Source of the DNA: Zantedeschia hybrid cultivar
Taxonomy: Eukaryota > Streptophyta > Magnoliopsida > Alismatales > Araceae
NCBI GenBank assembly: GCA_030544215.1
Contig: JARZZO010000016.1
Coordinates: forward strand, 37,904,001 to 37,968,000
DNA length: 64,000 bases
Direction of reading: 5' to 3'
Below, piece by piece: positions 53,655 through 64,000 of the stretch. Numbering within the stretch: position 1 is the first letter of the stretch; every line of letters begins with the position of its first letter. The translations under genes and the position numbers were made by a program. The notes beneath the pieces were generated by a model. The model had not been told where the DNA came from. It saw nothing but the letters and a program-made list of their open reading frames with translations, and searched no databases.

Positions 53655-55811
53655 TTGTTTGTCAAATCTTTGAAAAAAGAATCTAACATCATGCTGCTGC
53701 GATCAGGCAGGGACTTGAGTATGGCTCAAGACGCCATCATCAGCTACGAGGGAGATCCTAATGCCTCTCGCGATTCGGACTACAACTATGAGAACGGGAG
53801 AGATGCTGATGCCTCCCGTAATTCTGTCTCCATTCCCTATCGACAAGATGGGAATGTCCGGACACCTCTCTTTCATCCCCATGATCGATATCCTGATCTT
53901 CCCCCGCATGAATATGCGATTCCTAATCCCAATCTTGAGGGGGACATGAATCAGAATGATCCCTCATCCACTGATCCTGTGGATCTCGTCAACGCTTTGG
54001 GAGTTCTTGCCTCCCGTCTGGACCCTCAGCAGTTCGAAGCGATCCAGTCTATTCTGAAGGGGAAGGCACCCGTGCAGCCTGCTGAGCCGAACCCTATGGC
54101 TCCCCCTGTTGTTTCTCAACAACCTCCTCTTCACCCTCCTTACATCCATCAGGCCATAGAAGGCCTTCATGTCACTTCTCGGCCAGCTGGGCCGCAGCTT
54201 TCATCCTCTAGGCAACCGGCTAGACCACAAACGCCTGCTTATCAAAATGCCTTCGGGCATGGCGGAAGCTCTGCCGGACCTCCCCTTTATTGTCCCCCCT
54301 GTCCAACGTACTCTAGGCAGCAGGCCTATCAAGTACCTCCACCTCCTCCTCCTCCCCAGGCATATCTGACCACGCAAGCGTTGCTGGCCAAAATGGAGCG
54401 CATGGATGGGCAATTCAACAACCTCCAGAAGATGGTGGGGGTTAAAGCTGCGCCAGAGATCAATTTGCCGAGCCTGCCGGTATTCCACCTACCACCCTCT
54501 GAGATGCCAGTGTACCGGAAGTACAACGGTACTGGTAACCCCTTCACACACCTGAAGGAGTTTATGTACGAATCGTCTTTCTGGCAGAACGATAAGAGGT
54601 CGTTGGCCTTTTTGTTTAGGAGATCTCTAGAGGGACCAGCCCTCAAGTGGTTCTTTTCCTTGGAACCCTCCGAAGTAGAGGACTACGGTATCGTCTCTCG
54701 TAGATTCATTCAACGGCACCAAGACAGAGTTGCGCCCTCCTTGTCCATCACTGACCTGATAGCAGAAAAGATGAAACCTGATAAGGAGTTTGTCAGTTTT
54801 GCTGACAAGTGGCGGGGCCTGGCCGAAAAGGTGAAGGATCACTTGTCCGAATCTGAGCAAGTGAAGATGTTAATTTCCAACGCCACGCCCCAGTTCAAGC
54901 TAGTCCTCTCCGTGAACAATCTGACCAACATGGCAGAGCTCTATGAAAGAGCACGGTACTGCCAAAATGCCTTCAAGGACGCTACGTTCTCTAGCGTCTT
55001 TGATCCTCACAGACCTAGCAGGCCTCCACCTCGGAAGCCTGCAGTGCCAAATGCTCCTAGCACAGGTCCGACTACTGAGGGCACGCTCTCTCATGAGCAA
55101 ATTAGTAGCATGAATAATAACTCGCCCCAGTTCGTGAGGAACCAGCAGCAGTACCAGAGGCCACCGCAGCCGAACCAGCAGGGGTACAGGCAGCAGCAGA
55201 ACCCCCATTATCAGCAACAGTATCAGCGGCCCCAGCAGCCGAACTAGAACCAGCAACAGCAACAGCTACAGCAGCCGCCGCAACGGCAACAGCAGTACCA
55301 GCAGCCCCAACAACAACAATACCAACAACAGCAGCAATATCAGCCGCGCGCACCGCCGGCATACCATAATGTCCCTCCTCCTGTTGACTATAATCAGCAG
55401 AGAAGACCTCCAGGCCCTAAAAGGGCAGAATACCCGGCCCTCCCAGAATCCTTGGCAGATATCTTCAGTGCTCTAATGGCAGCTAATGCCTTAGTTTTGC
55501 CAAGGGAAAAGGCCGTCTGGCCTCAAAATGCCGACACGTCCAGGTATTGCTACTTCCATAGGCAACCTGGGCATACCATTGACACTTGCTTCCAGTTTAG
55601 AGATTATATTCATGATCTCAACGAGCAGGGCGGCATAGACTGGGAGGAGATGAAAAAGTATATATCAGCCCTGAAGGCGAGAAGACCACAGCAGCAGCAA
55701 GCAAGACCACCAGCACAAGCAGCACCACCACCCAACATGGGCATAGTGCATAACCCGCTCCCGGAGCACCAGAACCAAAACCAAGTTGCCCCTATCTTGA
55801 CAAACAGCTAG
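53655..55811 (+). pseudogene. Second Ty3/gypsy element, gag
   Basis: Frame with the gag capsid domain at about 54490-54990 (EMPVYRKYNGTGNPFTHLKE; LEGPALKWFFSLEPSEVEDY; KMLISNATPQFKLVLS). A Gln-rich stretch follows (55120-55360) and then CYFHRQPGHTIDTC (55543-55590), again the CX2HX4HX4C knuckle form. A TAG at 55245, where a Gln codon is expected in the Gln-rich run, and a TAG at 55809 interrupt the same frame. The first ATGs of the frame (53655 and 53691) precede LLRSGRDLSMAQD; which was used is not clear. Confidence 0.85.
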
Positions 55812-57158
55812 TCTGAGGCTGACCGTGGGCAACAGTGGAGAATAGAGGACTCTTCCTCTCTTTATTCGACGGGTCATATTCCAAGTACCGCAGAACGACC
55901 ACCACGCCGCACCATCCACATACCTAGGCCACAACCCATTACCATCACCCCTCTACCGACACCAGCATATTACTCGCCCGCACCCAATAACCCATTACCA
56001 ATACCCACTTTCCTCAAGCCCATTACGCCCCACACCACTACACCGCTACCATATAATCCCCCGCAAACCAACTACGCGCCCCTCCTACCATCCAGACCGC
56101 TATTACGCGTACCATTTCCTACTTCACCCGCTACCACTACCACCCACCCAGACACCATCCAACCTTCCAGATCGCTATTACGCGTACCATTCCCCACTTC
56201 CTCCACTCCAATCACTTACCCATCCACCATCCAACCCTCTAGTCTTTTAATCCGCACCTCGCCATCACCATCTAACCCTACGCCATCACCTACATCATCC
56301 GCACCATCCAACCCTGCGGTACTTAAGGTGTCACCCGGATCCTCCATGGTTGAGGAACATGCACTCCGAAGTGGAAGGATCTTCAACAAAGTCTTCCCTC
56401 AGTTCATAGTTAGAGACGGCCCATCACAGCCGACTGAGGAAGCCCATAATGAAGAGAGTGCACCAGGCACTCAATATGATTTGTTGAAACATTTGGATCG
56501 AACACCGGCACGGATCTCCATACTTGAACTGATCAAGAGATCGAAGAGTCACCAAGAAGCCTTAATGGAATATCTACAGAAGGTGATGGTCAACGAGGAC
56601 GTGCCGGTAGAAAAAATTGCAGCACTACTAGTTCCTCAGGGGGATCAGCCCTCCATTACATTTCATACATCGGAACTAGCACCGCCAGCAGCCAGAAGCA
56701 TGGCTCTGAGCATCACGGTCAACATCTGCAAGAAGGCCGTGGATGCATGCCTGGTTGACACAGGGGCTTCGATCAATGTCTTACCTCCGAAGACCCTGGA
56801 GCTGTGCGGTGTGCCCAAAGAAAAATGGCTGCCTAGCCCCATCTCTGTGACAGCATATGACAATTCTACCTGTTCCCCTCTGGGAATGGTTTATTTGAAG
56901 GTGGAGCTAGGCCCTGTAAGTCATGCAGAGGTCGAATTTCACATCCTAGAAATCAACCCTTCTATAAATGCCATTTTGGGTCGTCCTTATATCAAAACTC
57001 TTGAGGCGATTCCCTCTACGAATCACCAATGCCTCAAATTCCCTTTCAAAGGACGAATTATTAAAGTGACGAGCATGCCGATCCTTGCTGCTGCTCATAC
57101 TTTGAATATTAAATCTGTTGCTTTACCTGGCCGACAACCTTTTCTGTCGGTATTATAG
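55812..57158 (+). pseudogene. Second element, Pro-rich linker and aspartic protease
   Basis: Same frame as gag. 55900-56320 encodes a Pro/Thr/Ser-rich linker with internal repeats (SRPLLRVPFPTSPATT and a similar second run). The protease follows at about 56690-57080 with the classic active site CLVDTGASINVL (56757), flap-region NPSINAILGRPYIKT, then a stop at 57156. This protease differs from the DNGS type of the first element, so the two elements are from different lineages. Confidence 0.85.
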
Positions 57159-57170
57159 GTCTACCATCCA

Positions 57171-58301
57171 GTGGCTGATCCTTTGAAAGCCGCCACTATT
57201 TCTTCTTACCCGTTAGATGCCATAAAAAGGGGGAAGTGGATGAGTACCCCAGGATGGAGAATTATGATGAAGAACGGCTATAAGCCTGGGAAAGGTCTGG
57301 GCACACAGTTGCAAGGCAGGACCACTCCTGTCAAAGATCATCGAGCAGCACCTGGAAGTGGTCTGGGCTATAGGCCAAGAAGACTTAAACAAGATCTGGT
57401 TCAACAAGCAGAGATTGAAGAAGGTCAGAAAATCTGGGAGACAATGTCTATACCACCCAAAGAAGGCCGAGATCCCCTAACATGGACCCTGTATACACAC
57501 TTTGTGAAGGAGCCCATACTTAGCCATGACAACACGGTGGTCATTACTTCATGTTTTGACCTCCATGACATATATGGGAGGGACTTGGCCAGGTATTGCT
57601 CAGAACTACTTACGTACCAATCCTTGGAGGCTCTGCGGCCTATGAAAAGGAGAAAATTTCATGATCCTGAATGCGAATGGTACATGTGGTTCGATCTGAG
57701 AGACCTTTACATTGCACTGAACAGATTGTTCCTAGATCCTGTAGAACCTAAGTGGCCGCCGCAGATTGATGAGCTGATTGAAAGTCCTTGTGCCATCTTT
57801 GATAAGCGGATATTGCTGTCTGAAGAGACCGACAAAGGGGAGCCAAATGACCCCTATGAAGCTGGTTACACTACAGATCTGCTCTGGAGGGGGACATATC
57901 CTTCCCATGTCCTCATGCTCCATACTCTGTTTCGCACACTGCTCTTGACCCCGACTTGATCGCGGGTCATTATTGAAGATATTCCACGGGCCCCGCCCGT
58001 TATGATTACTTTGTCCCCTCGGGACCTCATCCCACAACCTCCTCTCGATCTAGAGAGGATGTATGACTTGATCTGGGACATATTGCTATATGATCCCCCT
58101 AATCCTCTGGCCTTGGTGCCACTTCCTCCATCTGATTCTCTTTCTATTTGTATTCATTCATGTTTCATGTTTAATTCCTCTAATATCAAAAAAAAAACGC
58201 CAATTTTACAACAAATTCTTCTCAGATCGTTATCGAGGAAACTTTTTACTTGTCCGATCGCACCCCGTCGCGCGGGTCCTTCGGTCAAGATTCTCTCTTA
58301 A
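57171..58301 (+). pseudogene. Second element, G-patch domain and linker
   Basis: Still in the gag frame. At about 57240-57380 it reads MMKNGYKPGKGLGTQLQGRT then GSGLGYRP, a G-patch: glycine-rich, binds RNA or helicases. G-patch domains after the protease are known in some plant Ty3 and in certain retroviral polyproteins. The rest (57390-57956) has no recognised domain. A TGA at 57957 interrupts; the frame continues to 58301 and then is lost before RT. Confidence 0.72.
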
Positions 58302-58558
58302 ATCTACTCTGCCCCTCCCCTTGGGAGGATTCTCTTGTATTTCCACTTGTATCCCAGGATTTCCATCCTGCTTCATCTTCATTAGGTTATAATAGGGAGT
58401 TTAGTGAAGTTAGGCAGTCTAGTTTTAGGCAGGTTAGTCAAGTTAGGAAGTCTAGGAAGTCTAAGGGTAGACGAATTCCAGATAGATACCTCTAGGACTT
58501 AGCTGATAGATGCTTTTCTTGCTCTTTAATCCCTCAGTTTTTAGAAAATCCAATTCAG

Positions 58559-60271
58559 ATGCCAGAAGACTGTATGAATGATGAGTCAGTCAATGATGGG
58601 TATGGGGTGTATGAGTTAGTGCATGAAAAGGACCCCATTGTTGAAAATAAGGAAGATGACGAGGACGCAGCTGAGGCATATGCCAGTGGAGTGAAGAGAT
58701 TCGATGAACCCTCAGCTGCCGTAGAAGAGTCCACCAAAGAAATCAATTTAGGGACTGAAGACGAACCTAAGGTTGTCCTCGTCAGCAAAAATCTTTCTAC
58801 AGAGGATGAGAAGGCAATGGTACAAATACTTAAGGACTATAAGGACACTTTCGCCAGGAGTTATGAAGATATGCCAGGGTTAGACTCATTTTTAGTTGAA
58901 CACAGATTAACGTTAAAGGATGGAGCTAGCCCGATCAAGCAGAAATTAAGGCGATTCCACCCACAAATGGCTCTAAAGATGAAGGAAGAGGTCGACAAAT
59001 TACATAAAGCCAAATTTATTAGAGTTGTCCTTTATCCACAATGGGTGGCCAACATAGTCCCGGTTATGAAGAAGGACGGGAAGGTCAGAATTTGCATTGA
59101 CTTCCGCGATCTGAACCGGGCGTGTCCTAAAGATGATTTTCCATTGCCTCATATTGATGTACTCATTGATAATACCGCTGACTATGAAACTTTATCGTTT
59201 ATGGACGGATTTTCAGGGTATAATCAGATTAAGCTGGAAGAAGAAGATCAAGAGAAAACGTCATTCACCACACCTTGGGGAACATACTGTTATGTTGTCA
59301 TGCCATTTGGATTGAAGAATGCTGGAGCCACTTATTAAAGGGCTATGATGGCAATATTTCATGACATGATGCACATAGATCTGGAAGTGTATGTGGATGA
59401 TTTATTGGTTAAATCTAAGACAAAGGCTGAGCACGCCAAGGTTTTGGCAAGGGTATTAGAGAGATCGAGAGAGTATCAGTTAAAGATGAACCCCAAGAAA
59501 TGTGTATTCGGGGTATCTTCAGGAAAATTGCTTGGATTTATTGTCATCAAACGGAGAATTGAGATCGATCCCAATAAGGCGAAGGCTATTAGAGAAATGC
59601 CGCCTCCCAAAAATTTGAAAGAGTTAAGAGGATTAATCGGGAGGTTACAATTTATTCGCCGTTTTGTCTCCAAACACTCACAAAGGTGTAAGCCGTTTTA
59701 CGAGCTTACCAAGCCGGGAGTCAAATTTGATTGGGACGATAAGTGTCAGGAGGCATTCGATGGATTAAAGAACTATTTAGCAAGTTCTCATGTTTTGAGA
59801 CCACCATCTCCAGGCAAACCATTGATACTTTACATTTCAGTCCTGGATGATGCAGTGGGGGCTGTCCTAGCACAAGAGGATGAAGAAGGAAAAGAGAGGA
59901 CATCCTACTATCTCTCTAAACTTCTCAACCCCGCTGAACAGAGATACACGGCGATGGAGAAAACATGTGCATCATTGGTCTGGGTTGTGCAGAAATTGAA
60001 GCATTATTTTCTGGCCCATGAAGTCCATCTCATCGCTAGGATGAATCCGATCAAATTCCTTCTGGAGAAATATGTTCTTACTGATAGGTTAGCGCGATGG
60101 CAAAGCTTTCTATCTCAATTCGATATCACTTATATTCAGCAGAAAGCGATCAAGGGCTATGCCATAGCAGAACATCTTGCTCATCATCCCCTTCCTCGAT
60201 TTGATCCAGTACGATCAAAGTTTCCGGATGAGGAACTGATGTCCGTAAATCAAATCAGAGATGATATGTAA
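58559..60271 (+). pseudogene. Second element, reverse transcriptase and RNase H, cut off before integrase
   Basis: In a different frame from gag. RT motifs in order: VRICIDFRDLNRACPKDDFP, FMDGFSGYNQIKL, VMPFGLKNAGATY, a TAA at 59336 where relatives have Gln, then YVDDL at 59389-59403 and the thumb. RNase H follows (ILYISVLDDAVGAVLAQEDE; YTAMEKTCASLVWVVQKLKH). The frame ends at 60271 within TGTAACGACCCG, the terminus of another repeat that begins at 60267. No integrase lies downstream in the window. Confidence 0.88.
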
Positions 60272-61313
60272 CGACCCGACACCCTATAATCGGGGATCCG
60301 ATTACTAAATGGGTACCGAATCATTAATTTGGAACCAAACCAGGATCTAGTAAGTCTGGGAAATAAATAATAAACTAAGCTAAACATTCACATCGCATTG
60401 AATAGAAATGAAAGTGCAGGAATTAAAATTATTACAATGCGACTCGATGCAGCAAATAATTACATACTCCAACTGAAAAGAAATAATTAAACATACAGGC
60501 CAGAAATAAATAACAACTACATCGGGGCATACCCCGGAACAACTGCTGAAGGCGCTCAACACACGGCCGCACACGTCGTTCTAAGTCTGCTGGGAGTCCT
60601 CACCTGAAAACCGCAGGGGTGAGTCTCAAGACAAGACTCAGTAGGGATCCTTCGATCCCCACTGCCCACGCACACACCCACAAGAGTAAAGTACAGCTAA
60701 CGGTAAAGTAACAAGTGCAGTGGTAGGTACAATTCCTAAGTCTCTACGTGAGAACACATGCAGTCGAAATATAATAAACACGCACATTCTAAACCGACCG
60801 ACTAGAGAATCCACAACTGTCGTCTCGATAGAACTCGCCAGCCGCACAAACAACGGTGGGAAAAAACCTCGACCCGCTGAGACCAAGCAGTAGCCCCTCG
60901 GATAGCACACTTGCTACTCTGGCCCCACTGGCTCAGGTGGCTACCCCTTCCCTCAGCATGAGTGACTCTCCGAATGTACCACTCCGACACCGGTACTAGC
61001 TGACCCCGGGGTTCACCACGTGACCCTCTCTCACTAGGCGTCACCCCGCCCACGCCCCCATCGACGCTGTGCTCACGCCCCCACCAGCACAGGGTGATAA
61101 AGTGCTACAATGTCACTCCAGGTCCACAGTAACTCAAAACCCAGCACAGTGCGATCCGGTCACGTGAAAAGTCCGTGATCGCATAACACACATATAGAAC
61201 CATCCGATCATGAAGAATCCATCTCTATCGGGTACACTAAAACATGCATTAACCATCTATCTAGCAGTATGAACACGTTTTACTGGCATGAATTAGTGTG
61301 GTTCTGTCTTGAA

Positions 61314-61690
61314 TCGCGTCGCCCAAGGCCGACGCCATTCAAGCTCCATGTACAGGTTCATATAAAACGGTCTTCAGAATTAGGCCTTAAAAGGCGTCGA
61401 CACCAGTGGTCGCCTTTTAAAAGGCGTCGACATCCTCAGACGCCATTCAACACAGAAATCCGGAAATTCCAAAGCCCTTACTCAGGGGATTTCTGCCTTA
61501 AAAGGCGTCATGGCTACCCGACGCTATTCAAAACGCGTCGCCCACCCATGACGTCTTTTAGTCCCAGAATCCCCGAACTGGCAGACTCTCTGTCAGGTGA
61601 TTCCTGTCTAAAAGGCGTCGTGATGGCCCGACGCCCTTCAAAAAGGCGTCGTCCATGCACGACGTCTTTCAACCCCAGGAACCAGAGTTG
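61314..61690. repeat. GCGTC/GACGC inverted-repeat cluster, copy A
   Basis: A run of short inverted pairs such as AAAAGGCGTCGAC..GTCGCCTTTT and GCGTCGTGATGGCCCGACGC, spaced about 105 bp and interleaved with AGAAATCC..GGATTTCT inverted pairs. Some end in ACGT-core words (CATGACGTCT). Frames through it are an effect of the repeats. Confidence 0.8.
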
Positions 61691-62149
61691 CCATGAGCCC
61701 GAGGGCTCCCTTTTCAACCCCAAACAACCCCAAAATCATCCAAAAACAGAGGGAAAAGAGGAGCAATACTATCCATAGGCAAACACATTCATAGAAATCC
61801 CCCATATCATCAAAAGAACTCCTAAACATGCTCATTCTACCCCCCCAAAACCAAGGATCCACAACATGCATAAACGGGGGAAAAACATGGCTTAAGCACG
61901 ATGCTGTGGGAACCGTCACCCTACCGGATACTTGAACGTCTCCGAGCTTCAAGCCGTCCACCCGTCTCGCCCCACGCCGCCGCCGGTACCGCCGTGGTCG
62001 TCCTTGCTCCACCATGACGTCGGCCGCCGTCCGGAGAGTAGAACGCCGCAGTGGAAGTGGAGGTGGTAGTGGTAGGAGCTAGGTAGAGGATGGAGTGGAG
62101 GGAGAGGCGAAATGGTGGGAGGAAAAGAGGGAGGAGGAGGAATCGCCGC
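61691..62149 (-). other. GC-rich part of LTR A with a minus-strand frame
   Basis: On the minus strand 125 codons are open (62015-61638, starting MVEQGRPRRYRRRRGARRVD), Arg-rich at first and hydrophobic later. No family was recognised, and the upstream purine-rich run at 62090-62150 is typical of LTR sequence. I treat it as LTR, not as a gene. Confidence 0.35.
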
Positions 62150-64000
62150 TGTAACGACCCGCCATCCTATGACCGGAGACCCGGTCACTAAATGGATGTC
62201 GGCCCATTAACTGCGGGTTCACACCCGGATCTCACACAACACATCTGGAGGAGTAAGTGCTAAACAAGGCTAAATATGACAATCACACGGACTACAAAGG
62301 TATAACAAGTGAGCAGCAAGGAAAGTAATAATGTCCGTATACAGTCCAACAATAATTACATGTCCAACAATTAAATGAGTACAGGCAGAAGGAAAGTACA
62401 ACAACATCGGGGCATACCCCGGAACTAAGACAGCTGCTGGTCCGCACACCAAGAAGACACCACGCTTCCGCTCGCCACGAGGTCCACACCTGAAACCGCA
62501 GGGAGTGAGCCACACCAGAAATGGGCTCAGTAGGGATCATCCGATCCCCCGCCTCCCACTCACACACCCACAAGTGCAACAACAGGAATATATGGCAATT
62601 AAGTAAAGCAGTAAACATAGCACTCAACCTGATAGGAACCGTACGATAAGCAGTGTAACAAGAGCAGTACCAAGTAACCTGAAGAACCCAACACAAAGTC
62701 ACGTCTCACAGTCAAAGTCCACGAAGCGACTGAACCACACTGTCGACCGAAGTCAAACGTCGCCTCCCAACACTACCATCACTGCTCACGCCTGTCCACC
62801 CCTACAGTGTTCCGGGGCACTGTAGGGTGAGGCAGTGAGCCAAACTAGGACTAGCTGGACTCAGTGTACCGCCACTGCCAGCTACGTGTGCACACAAGCA
62901 GTCTAGACTACTGTCCTACCACCGGATTGCCTCCACGCTAGGCCTCAACGCTTCCAGGAGGGCCCTGGGGACCGGCGAACCCCCGTCAAGCCGAAGCTAC
63001 AGGAACTACCCACAAACCCAACTCTCCCGGGCTGCGTCAGGCCAAAGGGCTAAGGGTACCACTCGTAACCTTGATCAAAGGTCACATCAGGCCCAGTGGC
63101 TAAAGGGTAAACCAACTCCCACCAGTACCAGCTCCACAGCAAGAAACGCGCCGGAAGCTGTCACGACAAACAGGGAAACCCCGACCCGCTGAGGCCAAGC
63201 AGCAACCCCTCGGATAGCGCACCAGCTACTCTGGCCCGACGGGCTCAAGGTGGTTCTGCTTCCCTCAGCTAAAGGTAAACCACAACATGTACCCCTTCTC
63301 CCACCGGTACGGCACAATGCCTCACAGACACCATGACCCTGTCCCCATCGGTCCATGGTGACAAACATAAACCACAGTCATATCGAATCCATATTCGTAC
63401 AAGCACACACACACATAACATGATGCCATTCCACACACACAGAAGTCCTCAGTCTCAGTGTACAACGTAAAACATGCCTTAGAACAGCCAACAGTGAAAC
63501 ATATGTTTAAAAACCAGGGTTAAGACAGTTCTGTCTTGAATTGCGTCGACCAAGGTCGACGCCATTCAAGTCCCTTAGACGGGTTCAGTTAAAAGCCAGA
63601 TTATCCCTTAAAACGCGTCCACCTGTGAAGCCGCCGTTTAAAACGCGTCAGGGTCACAAGACGCCATTCAACCCAGAAATCCAGATTGCAGAACCCTTAA
63701 ACGGGGGCATTTCCTACCTAAATGGCGTCATGATGGCCAGACGTCTTTCCGAAAGGCGTCGTCCATCCATGACGTCATTTAGCGCAAGAACCTCTAATTC
63801 GGGAAACCTCAAACAGGGAGGTTTCTGCCCTAAAAGGCGTTGTACTGCCCCGACGTCCTTCTAAAAAGGCGTCGACCAGGCACGACGCCGTTTAGCGCCA
63901 GAAACCAGGTTTCCTGGTTCAACCCGAGGGTTTCTCCCTTGAACCCCAAGCACCCCGAAAAGCCCCAAAACCAAAAGGGGGAAGATGAGAACGTCAAGCA
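62150..64000 (-). mobile_element. LTR-like element B (minus orientation), second copy
   Basis: Restarts TGTAACGACCCGCC at 62150 and follows the same order as copy A: ACTAAATGGATG, GGGGCATACCCCGGAAC at 62412, CCGCAGGGAGTGAG at 62500, the GACCCGCTGAGGCCAAGCAG block near 63183, then the GCGTC cluster. It is related to but clearly diverged from A and continues past the window. Either B inserted into A or the two are neighbours in a larger array. Confidence 0.65.
63538..63895. repeat. GCGTC/GACGC inverted-repeat cluster, copy B
   Basis: Equivalent to the cluster at 61314: GCGTCGACCAAGGTCGACGC at 63545, then AAAACGCGTC.., GGCGTCATGATGGCC.., and GGCGTCGTCCATCCATGACG followed by TCATTTAG. The perfect palindrome TGACGTCA, a bZIP-type site, is present near 63769. 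Confidence 0.8.

Larger units (their letters stand above)
60267..62149 (-). mobile_element. LTR-like element A (minus orientation), first copy
   Basis: Begins TGTAACGACCCGAC, so on the minus strand it ends GGGTCGTTACA, the usual 3' end of many plant gypsy LTRs. It contains CGGGGCATACCCCGG at 60524, a Gly/Ser-type 'CCGCAGGGGTGAG' zone near 60610, and the block GACCCGCTGAGACCAAGCAG near 60870, all of which recur at equivalent positions in the next copy. It interrupts the RNase H/integrase part of the second element. A 5' terminus (TG on the minus strand) was not found before 62150, where a second copy starts. Confidence 0.65.

Noticed and set aside
53655..55811. Q-rich stretch as a host transcription factor
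   Set aside because: It is in frame between a retrotransposon gag core and a zinc knuckle, so it is part of gag.
43663..60271. Endogenous pararetrovirus (caulimovirid) origin of the RT sequences
   Set aside because: Both copies have Ty3/gypsy gag, LTR features and RNase H order, with an integrase in the first element; no movement or coat protein motifs are present.
61638..62015. Arg-rich 125-codon minus-strand gene
   Set aside because: It lies in LTR-like sequence and is hydrophobic and biased without a domain; the equivalent region of copy B is not available for comparison.

Overview
This window looks like repeat-rich nuclear DNA from a flowering plant. The evidence is plant-type hAT (DUF659) transposase remains, an L1-type LINE, two long Ty3/gypsy retrotransposons, TRIM-like terminal repeats carrying initiator-tRNA primer sites, MITEs with 8-bp target duplications, and pieces of a plant sucrose synthase gene. 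I see no bacterial-type operons, rRNA or tRNA genes, or CRISPR, and no clearly intact host gene. The species cannot be fixed from sequence alone.

Layout. 0.3-3.8 kb: a hAT transposase pseudogene with recognisable introns and broken catalytic positions. 4.2-26.1 kb: a higher-order mosaic of a few dispersed repeat families. I call them R1 (about 140 bp, tandem, exon-like on the minus strand), R2, R3, and an 'L-end/D' module that begins with a hAT-type terminus. The mosaic is interrupted by a decayed LINE (6.0-9.1 kb, itself hit by a MITE), by a 13-16.5 kb stretch of unrecognised duplicated coding-like sequence, and by a TRIM-like cluster near 20 kb. 26.4-41.5 kb: four head-to-tail copies of a 3.2-4.5 kb minus-strand unit. 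Each unit pairs an uncharacterised, frame-preserved exon module (a 94-codon open core) with two decayed sucrose synthase exons and about three 60-bp hairpins. The junctions all fall in a truncated MITE. One copy also received a solo LTR and a second, complete MITE.

42.7-51.4 kb: a Ty3/gypsy element of the Tat type. It has a clean 5' LTR, primer-binding site, gag-protease-RT-RNase H-second RNase H-integrase, a 3' minisatellite, and an antisense gene with a canonical intron. Its 3' LTR is not in the window; a second Ty3/gypsy element starts where it might be expected. 51.4-60.27 kb: that second element, with a Q-rich gag, DTGA protease, a G-patch domain, RT and RNase H, broken by several stop codons and cut off before integrase. 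60.27-64 kb: two successive LTR-like sequences in minus orientation, each ending in the same terminal motif. They carry clusters of GCGTC/GACGC inverted repeats that also occur in the leader of the second element.

Nothing here forms a working pathway. The window records nested insertion, local amplification and decay. The points most worth checking are the amplified chimeric sucrose synthase unit, the exon-like R1 array with a conserved splice donor, the antisense intron-containing gene of the Tat element, and the GCGTC inverted-repeat clusters shared by different LTR contexts.
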